A stretch of 64,000 bases of DNA from Drosophila pseudoobscura (GCF_009870125.1 NC_046683.1:20159001-20223000), one strand, 5' to 3'. Shown: positions 1-11,840, numbered from the stretch's first letter. Program-made: numbers and translations. The notes: generated from the sequence alone by a model not told the origin.

Positions 1-239
1 CACAGCTTAAATGAACCAAAGCACCTTTCACACTTAAAAGTGCTATAACTTCTGAACTATCTAGCCTACAACTAGCTTACATGGTTGAGAAAGAGGATGG
101 GAGGAGAGAGAATATAAATGAGCGAAGGATCGATTTGAGAGGATTTTAAATGGTTGAGACAGAGGATTGAGATCGAAGTTAGTTTACATTATCACCGATA
201 GATGGCGCCACCAAGTAGTAAGGATACGGTCGTTCTGAA
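1..239. other. unassigned left edge
   Basis: I see no gene here. The stretch is AT-rich and contains a GA-rich patch around 88-170. It may belong to the decayed element that starts to be readable at about 240. Confidence 0.4.
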
Positions 240-1575
240 TGGTGAACACCTTTGGTACCGATGTTAAAAGGTTACATTAAACCGGTCTTTAGTCGACGTA
301 AAGTATCCACTACCTGGAACTTGACCTAAATTAAGATTAACAGTCTCAAAATTTGTGTACTGGGAGAACACATATTGGTATATTGAAAGTTAAACGCTTA
401 CCATTTGGTATAAAAACTGCGGTAGCCATTTTTCAAAAAACAATGGAAGGGTTGTTTCAGGGTATGGGAAGAGTTGTGGTTCACCAGGATGACATAACAG
501 TTACAGGATGAGATCTTCAAGAACATATTTCAAATCCAAAATCTGTACTTAGAAAACTGAAATCAGCTGGACTTAAATTAAATGACAAATAATGTGAGTT
601 TTTTAAATCCAAAATCTGTTACCTAGGATTTTCAACTGACAGGATAGGACTGAGCAAAAATAATGATAGTGCTGAGAGTGTACTATTTGAACCGGCTCCG
701 GACAACGTATCAGAGCTTAGAGCTTTCATGGCCATGGTAAATTATTATTCAAAGTTTATCAATAACTTCGCTCAGATAACGAGAGGTATATAGAAAGAAG
801 TAACTTCTGAACAAGTTTTAGTTCACTTTAACCAAGATCAACCTATATAACTAACAACTGATGCTAGCAGCCTTACAATTTCAGGCGTTCTATCACATAA
901 ATGCAATGAAGATATTAAACCAATATCTAAAAGCGAGCATAATTGCAGTACAATTGAGAAAGAGACTCTGGCTATAGTTTTTTGTGTGAGTATGTTAAGA
1001 CAGTATCATTTAGGAAACAAGCTCACCCTTCGATCTGATCACAAACCATTACTAAGCATATTTGGAGACCTGAAAAGACTTCCAATGATGGCCTCTGCAC
1101 GAATGAAAAGTTGGCACTGACTTTGTCAGGTTTTCAATATACAGTACAGAACACATTAAGGGGACATTAAATGTAGCAGACGGACTCTCAAGAATGTCTC
1201 AATGGAAAACGGCCTTACCAAACGAAGACTATAATTACATACATTTTATACAGTCCGATAAGGTGTTCAAAATAAGTTTCAAAGAAATAGCTCGTGAAAC
1301 ACGACGTGACCCAAAATTATAAAAATTTTGTGATGCAATTAACACTGGTTCGATTTCAAGATGAAAAGGCAGCGAGTATCTACATAGTACATAGCTACAT
1401 CTCCAAATCAAATTAACTTTCTGTGGAGTATGATTGTATCTTATGGGGATATGGAGTAGTAATTCCAACCAAAGTTAGACAAGTAAATAGCAGAATTTCA
1501 TACATCGCATTTGGGAATAGTATAAACAAAAATGTTAGCACGTTCTTGTATGTGGTGGCCTGTACCGGCGCCTGT
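240..1575 (+). pseudogene. decayed Ty3/gypsy pol (reverse transcriptase, RNase H, start of integrase)
   Basis: Broken pol of a Ty3/gypsy retrotransposon. Seen in shifting + frames: an IKPVFSRR-like entry segment (near 270-300), the RT core LPFGIKTAVAIFQKTMEG (about 395-445), HQDD where the catalytic YxDD should be (near 482-493), LGFSTDRIGLSK and MAMVNYYSKFINNFAQI (about 620-780), the RNase H part TIEKETLAIVF...LRSDHKPLLSIFGD (about 950-1065), ADGLSRMSQ (near 1180-1200), and the integrase zinc-binding region around 1420-1560 (ILWGYGVVIPTK, then a degenerate HTSHLGIV). Stops, a missing RNase H N-terminal part near 785-800 and the lost Tyr show it is dead. The set of motifs suits the K02A2.6-like gypsy type of insects; that sub-lineage is inference. 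No LTR was found for it. Confidence 0.8.
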
Positions 1576-3489
1576 CCAACCAAAAATATCGCACAACCGT
1601 CCCCCGGTTTCCCCTTCCCTTAGATATGCACCTTGCATCTTTAGGGCAGTTACGCGCAAGAAAAAAATGACATAAGTTAACAAGTGAGAAAAGGGGAATG
1701 AGAGAACCAAGGGCTCAAGCGGAAGGAGAGTGGCTTGTGCATCTCTTTCCAATTGTACGCGATCCCAGACGGACGTCTGAAGAAAATACTGAAGTCAGTG
1801 CAGTGAAAGGAACAATTCTAACCTCGACCGAAATTACCGCGTGTCCATCGTGGCTAAGATCTAGTCAAAAGATCAGCCGACCATTCCTACGTTTATTAAG
1901 CGAAGGCGGAACCCATCGGGTGAGTGAAATTGTACCCCAACTGCCGGCCAACAGAAAATCAAAGTTCGTTTTTTTTTCCTTAAAAACCTAACCATAGGTT
2001 TGGCCGTACGTAATACCGTATGAAACGCCGGTCGTAGTGCCGTAAGCCGTACCCACTATAGTCTCGTCACCTTGCCACACATATAAGTACCCATCGTACC
2101 GATCGACTACAGTATGTGTTAGCCGTCTTCGCCCCCAAATCTTCTTTCGGCGTGGCGTCTGCATACATGTGAGCATCACTGTATTTACCGCAGGGTGTAC
2201 CGGCGTGGGTCCACACACATACAAGCCTTGCTCGGCCTACACCAGTGAAAAACGGTCGATGGGCTGATATCTACGCGTGCAGTGACATACTTTGTAACCC
2301 CACTATTTTACTGACCCTAGGATTAACATTAAAAGTTAAATTCGTGTGATTCGGTTTGTTTGGTTTATCATAAAGAAATGTGCAGTTAGAAGGAGAGGAA
2401 CTAAAACTAATACTCTCGCATATCGCCTATCTACTCTGACACAGTGATATTTACAAGTTTTCAGCCACCCTCATCGACCACATGGAAGCGCTTTCATCGT
2501 TGGATTTGATCGTACTGTGAGTGATAACCTGTGAACGTCTGCTATATGTGAATTCAAAATTGTACGCGAGTCGAAGCGACATTAAAGGTTCCATGCCTCG
2601 ACCGTAAACTTCCCAGCCGTACTGTAACGCTGACCAATCCAATTGTTCACGTGTTCGTTTTGTTCTGCTCTTTCGCAAGCAATGTAACTTTCTGCCATTC
2701 CGAATCTATCGACAACCAAACTTATTATTGCGACTACCCCACAAGCAATTGCTGTGCACTTTAAAGATGCATCCATCCGTCCCTTGTTTTTGCATTTAAA
2801 CTGAAAACCACTCGAATATATTTCTATTTGTGTAACGTAATTACTATTACACATTATGAACACATTATCCTTATTACTTTAGTAGCCTTCATATATATCT
2901 AACCACTTAGCAGCCATTAGAGCTTGTAGAAAAGTTTAATGAATAAACTGTTTGTAATGAATTCCCGTTAATTGTTGCCGTTATTAAAGGATCATGTGGC
3001 GCCGAGATGACGTAACCTAGCAGAAGTAGAGCGTTTATTTTAGGGATCGTTACCCATTACTCAGCCTATTTGGACCGGTGCGATCAAGGAAGGGTGGGCA
3101 TACCGAGTTGCAATGACACCGCAAGCAACTCCCGCTCGAATTCGTTCCGCTGACTCATCTCCCTACACTGTAAATTTCTTCCGTCTGAACCTTGAACCGC
3201 ACGCGAAACTTATTTTTATTGTCTTTGCTCCTAATGCTCGAGCTCGTGACGCGATCTCTCCCTACCCCACACCCGTAACAAATCGAGTGGCAACGAAAAG
3301 AACGAAATTTAAAAGGATAAATTGACTTCAAACAAACAAATTAAGTGCATTTAATAAAACGTCTCAGAGGAGTCTAGGTTTACCGGAGAGAAGTCTCAAA
3401 CATTGGGTGTGTTGGTGTGCGATGTATTTTACAAGATGCTGCGTGCCTTGTGTTTGTATATTTTTCAATAGTTATTGAACATGCCACTG
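1576..3489. other. unassigned, probably old repeat DNA
   Basis: No gene could be recognised. The readable integrase of the upstream relic stops abruptly at about 1575. On the minus strand near 1988-2060 a run of TACGGNA-like units gives a Tyr/Gly/Thr-rich peptide, which looks like degenerate tandem repeat rather than a gene. The segment around 2995-3010 (gtggcgccgagatgacg) resembles the junction of an LTR with a primer-binding site but has no partner, so I do not call it. Confidence 0.35.
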
Positions 3490-3900
3490 AAATCATAAAA
3501 TCAAAGAAACTCTGGGCAAGATCAAGTGGTACAATCGTAAGTGCCAAGTCCGGAGTGTAAGGAGATTAGCAGCATGTGAAAAATGTTTCTTCCTCGGAAG
3601 AGAGCCTGTGAGGGTCACCACGGAGTTCATATACCTTGGAGTTCTCTTTACGCCCACAGAGCTATTCTTTGTTACGGTGCACAAGTGTGGGGAGTTGAAG
3701 ATGTTTCACAAAAACAATACTTATATTTCCTGAAAGTAACATTACAACTACATTTTGTCGACCGATGCAGGGCTGGATAAGGGACACATATACAGCTTTT
3801 ATCTTCTAAAATATGTATCGCGATTTCTGTATGAGTACGAAGAGAACACACTGCCGAACATCGTAGCACGCCACATGATGGAAAAAGACTTAAATTGGTT
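3490..3900 (+). pseudogene. non-LTR retrotransposon reverse transcriptase, C-terminal fragment
   Basis: Fragment of ORF2 from a non-LTR (LINE) retrotransposon, after the catalytic core. The + frames read KCFFLGREPV, then TTEFIYLGVLFTPT (about 3615-3660), then LCYGAQVWGVEDVSQKQYLY (about 3668-3727), then LPNIVARHMMEKDLNWF (about 3850-3900). The YLGV-FTP and YGAQVWG pair is the usual signature just downstream of the RT palm in R1/CR1-like elements. Frame changes between the blocks show decay. There is no endonuclease, no poly-A tail and no 5' end, so this is a truncated, dead copy. Clade not determined. Confidence 0.65.
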
Positions 3901-4551
3901 TACGATTTAAGGCATCACTTCGAAGTTGTAACCTGACTCACGATCTAAAAGCAAGCACACTCACAATGGAACAGCACGAGTGTCGAATTGACGATATGAA
4001 CCAAGCTTTTATATTATGTCTAAGCACACAAACGCACTCAAAACATGTGAATAGTATTTCTTTCAGAACAGAGCTTTTCGTTTTGTTTCGCGTCGAGTCG
4101 ACTGCTCGTAGACCTGAAAACTGCTACTGAATCTCGCCCATCAGCAGTGCCTTGAGATTGCCATTACGAAGTGAACGTCTGATCTCGAAACTGTAAAACC
4201 TAGCACACGTAATATTGAATGCTACTCGAAACGGACGGGGAAATCGGAACAATAATCGTCAAAAACATGAGCGACAGATAAGGATTCGTCTTGGCCTCTA
4301 TGGGGCTGTCCAATCCGGAGACGCCCACGAACTCGGGACAGCACGCGTCTCAGCAAGACCACTCCAGGTGCAATGCTAGCACTGAGGCACACGACATGGC
4401 CGCTCAGATGACGAGATCGACGGCCTAAATTTTCCGAGCGGAGATTCGAAGGTGAGTGCCTACACAATCCACCCCACAGGCTACCACTCAATGCCTAACC
4501 CCAATCTTTCTTGCATTGCCTCCCACTCCAGCTGCGTCTCATCACTTACCA
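3901..4551. other. unassigned
   Basis: No gene seen. It may include the decayed 3' end of the preceding non-LTR fragment (continuing to about 4200). The 89-codon minus-strand open stretch at 4222-4491 has no recognisable motif and I treat it as chance. Confidence 0.35.
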
Positions 4552-4910
4552 AGAGTGAAACAACCTGATTTTCGACCTGCTCCATATCTTACATTTTCGC
4601 TGTCGTTCTTCAGATGACGCTGCCTATGTGTTTTGCCAAAAGCTGGGTTTCTAACGAAAGGCTGTCCGTGTCCAAAATATTCCGGTGGAACGCATTCTGG
4701 ATGAACTTTATGATTGCGCAAAGGCCCTTGCGCAGCCTTCGGTGCAATCATAAAGCTCCTACAGAATGCCTATCACCGGAACATTTGGGACACGAACAGC
4801 CTTTCACTGGAAACCCAGCTTCTGGGCAAAACCCATAAGCAGCGTCATCCAGAGAGCGACAGTGAAAATATAGGACATAGAGCAGGTCGAAAATAAGGTG
4901 CTTCACTCAA
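4552..4910. repeat. long imperfect inverted repeat (hairpin), possible hpRNA locus
   Basis: Two inverted arms, about 4552-4717 and 4744-4910, face each other across a 26-nt loop (4718-4743). In the core (4568-4717 against 4744-4894) I count about 24 mismatches and one gap in 151 aligned positions, near 83% identity. Most differences are transitions. Ends of the core are attttcgacctgc at 4568 and its complement ending at 4894; the inner ends are ctttatgattgc and gcaatcataaag. A transcript of either strand would fold into a stem of roughly 150-165 bp. In Drosophila, inverted repeats of this size with short loops are the known source of hairpin-derived endo-siRNAs (Dicer-2/AGO2). Transcription is not shown by sequence. 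A foldback-type transposon remnant is the alternative. Confidence 0.85.
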
Positions 4911-6035
4911 TCGGTGTGTACCTCCTCCATAGAGCGATAGCGAATGCTGCCGGTGCTGCCTTAATGCCTCCTCCAGTCCCCATTGAAGATAACCTATTCG
5001 AGTCATCCGTTACTACTGATGTTGTTTTTAGCTAAATTGTATTAAAAAATTTAAGATTGCCGTTGTTCAGCAGCGTAGCTTGCGATAAATATAATAATAC
5101 TCATCGAATTATGCTGATGACAAAGCTCAGTAGCTCAACATTTAAACATAAACAGTTAAATCACAAAAAAACAAAAACATTCTCGTTTCAAAAGCGGTTC
5201 TCGCGTCGTCTGCCTTGCGTTCTGCCCACGGTTAGTGCTGCGTTTTTTGGTGCGAAAAACGACTGTGCGGTGGCCGCTGCTGGAAACAGGGTGTCTTGTA
5301 GCGGAAAGTGCTGGCACTATTGGCGAGGATTCTCGTTGGAAGGCTCAAGCAGATCGAGGAGCTGCACGGCACTTCTAAAAGCGTGCACAGCTAGCTCCAG
5401 AAGCTATAATACGACGCGATTGTCAGTAATCTGTGCGATGACTTTGCCCTCGCTTTCAATTCTTGGCACATACATACGTATGAAATAGTAGAGCTAGATT
5501 TGCATGCTGTAGGTAGAGTTTTGAATATAGTACATATGTAAATTCATATTAATACCCCCCTCCCCCTTTATCGTTTTCGTTGTGTGAAATATACAGTTGG
5601 GTCATTGGCCAAGCGCGCACACCGATATGCAGCTGCAGCGGTGAGTTTTCGTTTCGCTTTCGCTCTCACCGTTGCTTATCGCTGTTCTTTTCGTTTGGCG
5701 CGCTTGATCTAAACCAAATACCAAGTGACGCGCTACCCTGTATTCGTCGGGTATATTCGTTTCTATCAGTCGTGCTTCGCCAATCAATACTTAATTTGGT
5801 ATTTAGCCGTCGACTCGTGCAAACCATTGCAGACGTATACAAACATACATATACTACTTTTTTTTAAATTTGACCAAGCCATCACCACCCTTCCCGTGCA
5901 TGCTATAGCCAGCAACTCAGATTTGTTTAACACAGAGCTCGAACTTAAAGCTAGAGCTTTCAAATTTTGTACATACATATCTTTCCAAATCTTTTCCTGA
6001 GTATTTTTTTTTCGAATGCTCATTGTAATCTTATC
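4911..6035. other. unassigned, partly promoter-like
   Basis: No confident gene. A 143-codon open stretch at 5057-5488 (+) has no domain, low-complexity Ser/Arg composition and no supporting splice sites. The segment 5560-5830 (C-run, then cgtttcgctttcgctctcac, then gtcgggtatattcgtttctatcagtcgtg) looks like a regulatory or LTR U3-like sequence, but no second copy is present in the window. Confidence 0.3.
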
Positions 6036-7059
6036 ATCACCTTTCATATGCCATTTTTGTATCACTATTCTGTATGATATGTTCAAGACAAATTCTAGAA
6101 ACCGGATCCAAGCATGTAATGGACTTAATCCAAATTTCAAAGCTCCGAGCTTTGTGGTTTTAGGGGTGACCCCGAATATTGGACAACATTGAGTAGTTGT
6201 AGTTCCAGTTAATACGTTCAGCACTTTTCCATCTATAGGTGTCAACTAATGCTATTCTCAACTAATTTATAAACAAAGGGTTTAAGAGTGTTAATTTGAA
6301 AATCTAAATATGCAAAATCTAATATACTGCGGTGTTCTAAGTATTTGTCAAGATGTGCCTATGATAGGTGTCTGTCATTTTTATGGGCATAACAGAAGTT
6401 GCAAATAAAGAATGATCTGAAAGCGGCCAGGTATTTCAGTTAGAAACTTCTGCTTGTATATATGTATGTACTATGACCCGTTGAGCCATCAAATCCGTAG
6501 CTTGAAAACCGCTTGAAAGCTTTGCTGTATGACCCAAAAGATTTTGTAATGGCTCTCGAGCAATAGCCTCCATTACTTCTATGCACTCGGACCGGCATTG
6601 TAATTTAGCTTCCATTACTTTATTATAGCTAGGATAAATGTCGCAGTTATAAATTTTATTTAAAAGCCTAGTGTTTGTATACTTCTGTTTGTTGAGTGAA
6701 TTTTCCAGGAGGTAAGCTAAAGCTTCATCTGGTGAAAGTGGAATGGGCTTTTGCAATTGAAGATGCTTTCTCGATTCAGTCGGGTATTCAGGTGCTCTAA
6801 TTTTTGTTAGGACAAAAGCCACGTAGGTCTTGGGTTCTTTCTTAGCAGAAACTGCCGCAGCATGCATAAGAAGATTCGTGTTATTATTATTATCATTTGC
6901 AAGATCACACGCCAGTTTCCTTTTTAATCTTGTCCCTGCATTTGTATAATGTAATGTTGGACGTCCCATTTTCTTTGGTGTCTTACAATTTTCATCAACA
7001 ATAATTGTTATTCTAGATGCCATCCATTTAGCATGGGTTTTCATAAGCCGTTTCATCAT
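6036..7059 (-). pseudogene. transposase-like relic, internally deleted
   Basis: Two minus-strand coding blocks in the same order. The upstream block (6436-7059, 207 codons open) begins with a basic KKMGRP...GTRLKRK segment and has LSPDEALAYLLENSLNKQKY and IYPSYNKVMEAKLQC. The downstream block (about 6206 to 6036) reads GALKFGLSPLHAWIRFLEFV then LNISYRIVIQKWHMKG. I recall both blocks from uncharacterised multi-copy arthropod proteins that look transposon-derived, in which a long middle region separates them; here only about 190 bp do. I cannot name the superfamily with certainty. The short join and the stop at 6436 suggest an internal deletion. No terminal repeats were identified. Confidence 0.45.
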
Positions 7060-8120
7060 TTTTTTGCACTTCAGAAGGTTTTTTTTAATGAATGATTCAA
7101 AATGACTGATTTTTTTAATCTTGTTCTCTTTTTTTCATTTTCCAATTGGTTGTTATTGATTTTACTGTAAATCCACTGTAAGACAGTATTTTTTTGTCGA
7201 CTGTCGTTGCGCCAAATATCGCAGAGATCGCTATGCAAAAACTCGAACTTTCCTGAATATTAACAAATTTAAAGAAAAGGGGCCAAAACGAACCAAAGTT
7301 AATACTTTCCAGTCAATTACAACATTTGTAGGTACAAACTCACATAGTTAGTTTTTTTCTCTACATACCTTTATCTTCATTTTCAATTTTTAGCCGAATT
7401 TATTTCAGAAAATTTACTCGATCGCCACGTAAAAATGTAAACAAGTAATTTGGCGCCAATTTTTTGTCCCACTTTCAAAAGCTCGCAAATAGCTTCAGAG
7501 AAGCTAAACAATTTTTTTTTTATTTTTAATGTGTATGATGAATTTACTTTGAGAATTTGCAAGAAAAAACGTAATCCACTCACATCAAAATCTCGACTTT
7601 ATGCCAAAAAACGAATTCTGGACTATAGTGCATTTTCAATTTATTTCCAATATGCTGTTACTCACAGTTCTTCAGACACGTTAAATACTCAGGTATTGCA
7701 TTAAAGATGTCTTGATCTTCTTAAATCCCGCATTTTCTGCCATCGTTGTGCTTCAAAACCAGCGACTCAAAAAAATGAAGACATTTTTATCACGCTGTAT
7801 ATTTTTGAGGCAACTATGTAGGTCTGCTGTTTTTGTTTGCCAGAAGCGATAAGAAAATCAAACATATCGATGCCAAAAATTTGTGAAATGGAGAGCACCT
7901 AAAAACGCCATCCGCAAGCGAAGCCTGCCTGATTACTACTCGTACATTTTTCCTAGCCAGGGTATGCTCTACGATAACATATCATTCCTTTGCTTGCTTT
8001 GCTTGCATCTCCGAGACGAAATATTCGACACCTGGCTGGTACAATTTGTGGGTTATCAATTAGTTTTAAATCTTTGCCCTAACCAACCCCATATTAGCCC
8101 TTACCTATGTTAACCCTAAC
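7060..8120. other. unassigned AT-rich DNA
   Basis: Homopolymer T and A runs, and short open stretches on both strands at 7383-7704 that overlap each other and lack motifs. I see no gene. It may include the 5' flank of the transposase-like relic. Confidence 0.35.
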
Positions 8121-8888
8121 CGATCCCGATATTATACTGCGATACGATACGACGATAAGTCTGAGGCGGGGAATTCGACGATCGACAAGAAGAGAGAAAA
8201 GACGTGAAATAAAGAAGTTAATAAAACTGAAACTGAACGAAGAACTGGGCCACACAGTCAAACCAAAAAAGTTCTGACCAAGTACAAAATTTGGGCCAGC
8301 TTAAAGCAAAAAAAAAAGACAAAAATACAACTAAATGATTCAGTATAGAAATCGGACTACTTTTATCAAATGTGTGTGTTTTGCTTGGTTGGCTTCGATT
8401 TGGGCGGGGCAAAAAGTGAAGTTTATGCTGCTTCAGCTGATGATGATGACGGAGATGATGAGGCTGATGGGGAGATGGGGAGATGGGGCTGCGCTGGCGG
8501 TATCAAGGAGCTTGCCAGCTCCTTGCTCCTTCTGTCATTTGTGGCTGCTGGTCTGCTTCATTGGTTTTTGATTGTGTTTGGCTGCTTTATTTATTTATGG
8601 GCAATGAGCCCAAGTCCTCAGTGGGGCGGCTGGGGCAGTGGTAGGTTTCATAAAATATTATATCTTGTTTTTACCCGCTGTGGCTCGACATACAGACAGG
8701 CTTACAGACGTACAGATACAGATATACAGATATACAGATATGTACGTATGTATGCAGAAGCTGTGCCCAACTTATGAAGAGCCTTCGCTCACAGCAAAGT
8801 TAAATTGCAAACAACATGGAGGCACAGGATGAGGAAGCGGGCACAGGAAGAAGGATAGAGAGCAGGGAATAGGGAGCCAGCCCAGGGC

Positions 8889-8921
8889 CAGAACCAGGAC
8901 CAGGACCAGGACCAGGACCGG
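8889..8921. repeat. (ACCAGG)n microsatellite
   Basis: About five copies of a accagg hexamer. Confidence 0.85.
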
Positions 8922-9069
8922 GATCCAAACAGAGCGACCGGGGCCGGGTGTGTAGCGTGTGGCGAAGTTCGCTGGCTTTTTGTATAACTTTTGATTAATA
9001 GAGCGACGACGAGGCTGCCAGGCAGCTGTCGTTGGCATAATTGCACCACACACATTCCTCCCTCTTCTC

Positions 9070-9125
9070 AGCCCCAGCAACAGCCCCAGCCCCAGCCCCA
9101 GCCCCAGCCCCAGCCCCAGCCCCAG
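9070..9125. repeat. (CCCCAG)n microsatellite
   Basis: About nine near-perfect copies of a ccccag hexamer. The opposite strand carries regularly spaced G4 tracts, so a quadruplex on that strand is possible. Confidence 0.9.
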
Positions 9126-9326
9126 TCGCAGTTCCTGAAAACAACTTGGGCTTGCAGCTGAAACTTCTTACGCTAAATTGATTCCGTTGAAAACAAGTGC
9201 ACGGACTACGAGTACGACAGGCAGACATGAAAGAGTCAGGGACTAGGGAGAGCAGTGTGAAACAAAAGCTCGTCAGGATAACAGACAAATGCACTTATGC
9301 AACGCAGCCAAGGAAGACAGCTGAAT

Positions 9327-9440
9327 ACAGCATGTACAACTTGGGCTCGTTGGGCTCTATCCGATTTCCATATGCCCTCCCAGACGACTTCATCACCTCG
9401 TACTTTAACTTCAACCTGACCCAAGACGGCAACTACAAGG
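9327..9440 (+). CDS. possible isolated coding exon
   Basis: A short stretch with clear coding character inside otherwise non-coding DNA. From a possible ATG at 9331 it reads MYNLGSLGSIRFPYALPDDF and then ITSYFNFNLTQDGNYK, with strong C/G-ending codon use (TAC, AAC, GGC, ATC, GAC, TTC). The bias stops at about 9438, just before a possible splice donor (G|GTATAC, intron from 9441). There is no convincing acceptor with a pyrimidine tract upstream, so it could be a first coding exon. I do not recognise the protein. It could also be a relic exon. Confidence is low because only codon bias and one weak donor support it. Confidence 0.35.
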
Positions 9441-10303
9441 GTATACAATTTGTTATAAGGTTTGGGGAATGGGCTTAGTGCCAGTGGAAGTGGAAGTGGA
9501 AGGTACACTGTACAGCAGAAAATTTGTGATTTCAATCGTGTAGATTAAGGTCACAATGGGTATGTTCCATAATGGTAGCTCGATCCCAGTTAATTTGGCT
9601 AAAACTATGGACTATGGACTAACCAATTTGTAAAGGTACATATCTGATGTCTACTTACATACATTGGGGAATACGTCTGAGATATTTGTGGCCAAAGGCT
9701 CTTTATAGGCTTTTAAATTAGCGGGCTTTTTACTGTCCGTTTTCGATAATTATCGGTCAAACCCTCCCAGCCATTGCACTTTTTTCGAGTTTCGACGAGC
9801 ATTTAGACTTTTGAAGCCCGTTTCCGAATATTTTAATACCTTAAACCGTGTTAATCTACGTTATGCAACCGATAAACAAGCACTTCACTCGATTTATTTC
9901 ATAATGCGACTCGGAAATATGTACATATATACATATTTACACTCCACAAAAACAGTCCTCTTGATGGCGTTTGTGGTGGTAGCAGAGTGCCCGACACTGA
10001 CAAGACAGGCAGACAAGCCGAGTGCGGACAGACAAGCTGACAAGCGGGCGAGGACGAGGACGAGGGCGAGGGCGAGTGGGCCAAGTGTGGCCAATAGAAG
10101 CTACAGAAACAGCCGTCAGCGGCAGCGGCAGCGGGTGTGCATTGGGGAGTATTGTCCAAGGATGGAGCATGTTGCACTGAGCATTTACATTTGAAAGTTT
10201 TGGATGAATAGCTCGGTTCAGATTTGCGCTTGATTTGTTTTGCGGCCAGGTCATTTAATTGCATTTGAGCTGCTGTCAGTTGGTCAACCCGAACAACGAC
10301 ACA

Positions 10304-10340
10304 GACATGGACATGGACATGGACACGGACACGGACATGG
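10304..10340. repeat. (GACATG/GACACG)n microsatellite
   Basis: Six imperfect hexamer units. Confidence 0.85.
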
Positions 10341-10663
10341 GAACAATGGACACACAATGGTCCGGACTGGCCGTTGAAGCTAACGCTTAAATCAAATTTA
10401 AAACTATGCTGTGTCCTGTCCTGATAAATTATCCATGCATGCATATTATGTATATGTATATGTATGTATGTATATATAAAGTAAGAGGGGAGGCTTGCAC
10501 ATGGCGTACTCGTAATGCATGCACACTTAAAGCCTCAAGAGTGCCAGCCAAATGGCATGACAGAGATGGATACAGCAAGATAGAGGCGGCCACAGCCAGC
10601 GAGCTGAGGGGATGCAAGCCCCACTCATTTCATCTCATCTCATCCCAACTCGACTGCAAGGGA

Positions 10664-10694
10664 TAGGTATAGGTATAGGAATAGGGATAGGGGC
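10664..10694. repeat. (ATAGGT/ATAGGG)n repeat
   Basis: Five imperfect units of ataggt, ataggaatagg and atagggg. Confidence 0.75.
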
Positions 10695-10820
10695 AGAAAA
10701 GCTTAGCAAAATACTTTCATAATAATCTTTATGGCACAACGAGAGGGAAAAAACAAGCCCCGCACGAAAAATGGGCAAAACTGTTACCAAAAAATGAGGC
10801 AAAAAACACACGGTTAAACG

Positions 10821-10863
10821 AGCTGGGGGCTAGGGCTCTGGCTGGGGCTGGGGCTGGGGCTGG
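10821..10863. repeat. (GGGGCT)n microsatellite
   Basis: Imperfect, then perfect ggggct units. The G4 tracts are on the + strand here. Confidence 0.85.
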
Positions 10864-11674
10864 TCGTGCTTGTCGACGTACTAGTACGTACTATGGAAAA
10901 GGGCAACCGAATGGAAACGACTGAGACTGGGGGCGGACGCTGACGCTGTACACTGTTATTTGGTTGCATGGTTTTGTTGCTCTGCGTACTCCATTTGTTT
11001 GTTTTTTTATAAACTAAATGTATGCCAGAGCCAGAGCCACAGCCACCTACCACCGCCCCCGATGAAAGCACCGGAATGGAAGTGAAAAAAGCATTGACAT
11101 TTTCAGGTTGGCCGTGCCTTGAGGGCTTAAGGAACGCTATCGAATCGTCTGATCCGCCCTAGGTATTGTCATACCACAAAAGTTAGCAATTTTCTTGGAA
11201 ATTGGCAATGCCCATGGAAATGGGAGCTTCGCACCAGCCGATTCCCGCAATGACCGCAATGGCCGCTCAGTCGCCTCAGTCGCCCCAGTCGCCCCAGCGA
11301 TCCTTAAAGGATCGGGTTCCCCGAATGCCAGCTTTTGGTCAGTGTAGCTGGCGTGTAAACACTTGGGTTGCGCCTTCCATTCTACCATTTTGTTTGCTCT
11401 GCCAAATGCTAAAAGCAAAGTTGGATTATTTACATATGTACATACAAATATATGGTGTGGGAGTGTGTATACTAGTAATACACACGAGTCCCGAGCAGCG
11501 CCCCTGTGTCCGTGTGTGGCCCAAAAGTTGAATGTGCTCCGCCTCGACCCGAAAGTCGCCACCACACCCTTAGAAAGGTGAGTTTTATATGCAATAATTT
11601 TTCTTTTTTGCCCGGCAGTGGGCGCAAGCCAAGAAGTGGGCGGGCTGGACGTGAACCTGTGCGCGTACAAGTAC

Positions 11675-11724
11675 GAGCTGGAGATGGAGATGGAGCTGGC
11701 GCTGGCGCTGGCGCTGGCGCTGGT
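11675..11724. repeat. (GCTGGA/GCTGGC)n microsatellite
   Basis: Eight hexamer units that drift from gagctg/gagatg to gctggc. Confidence 0.85.
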
Positions 11725-11840
11725 GCCGTGCTGGTGCTGGATTTAATAAATTCTAATGTTTGCTTACCTTGCCCGAAAGGCTTTCAACCCGAAACCGCAC
11801 CCACACATGTGCTGCAGGAGAGGGTAACAATGTAAGAGCT

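Larger units (their letters stand above)
8121..9326. other. intergenic or intronic DNA with simple repeats
   Basis: GC content rises and the DNA takes on the look of single-copy Drosophila non-coding sequence. Open stretches of about 100 codons here (for example 8370-8777 and 8995-9294) coincide with hexanucleotide and trinucleotide repeats and are artefacts of composition. Confidence 0.5.

Noticed and set aside
2985..3020. LTR/primer-binding-site junction (tggcgccgag)
   Set aside because: No second LTR copy, no adjacent gag; short match only.
5057..5488. 143-codon open stretch on +
   Set aside because: No domain, no coding bias, Ser/Arg-rich composition, no splice support.
9899..10444. 181-codon minus stretch with HVHVHVHV run
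   Set aside because: Driven by the gacatg repeat array.
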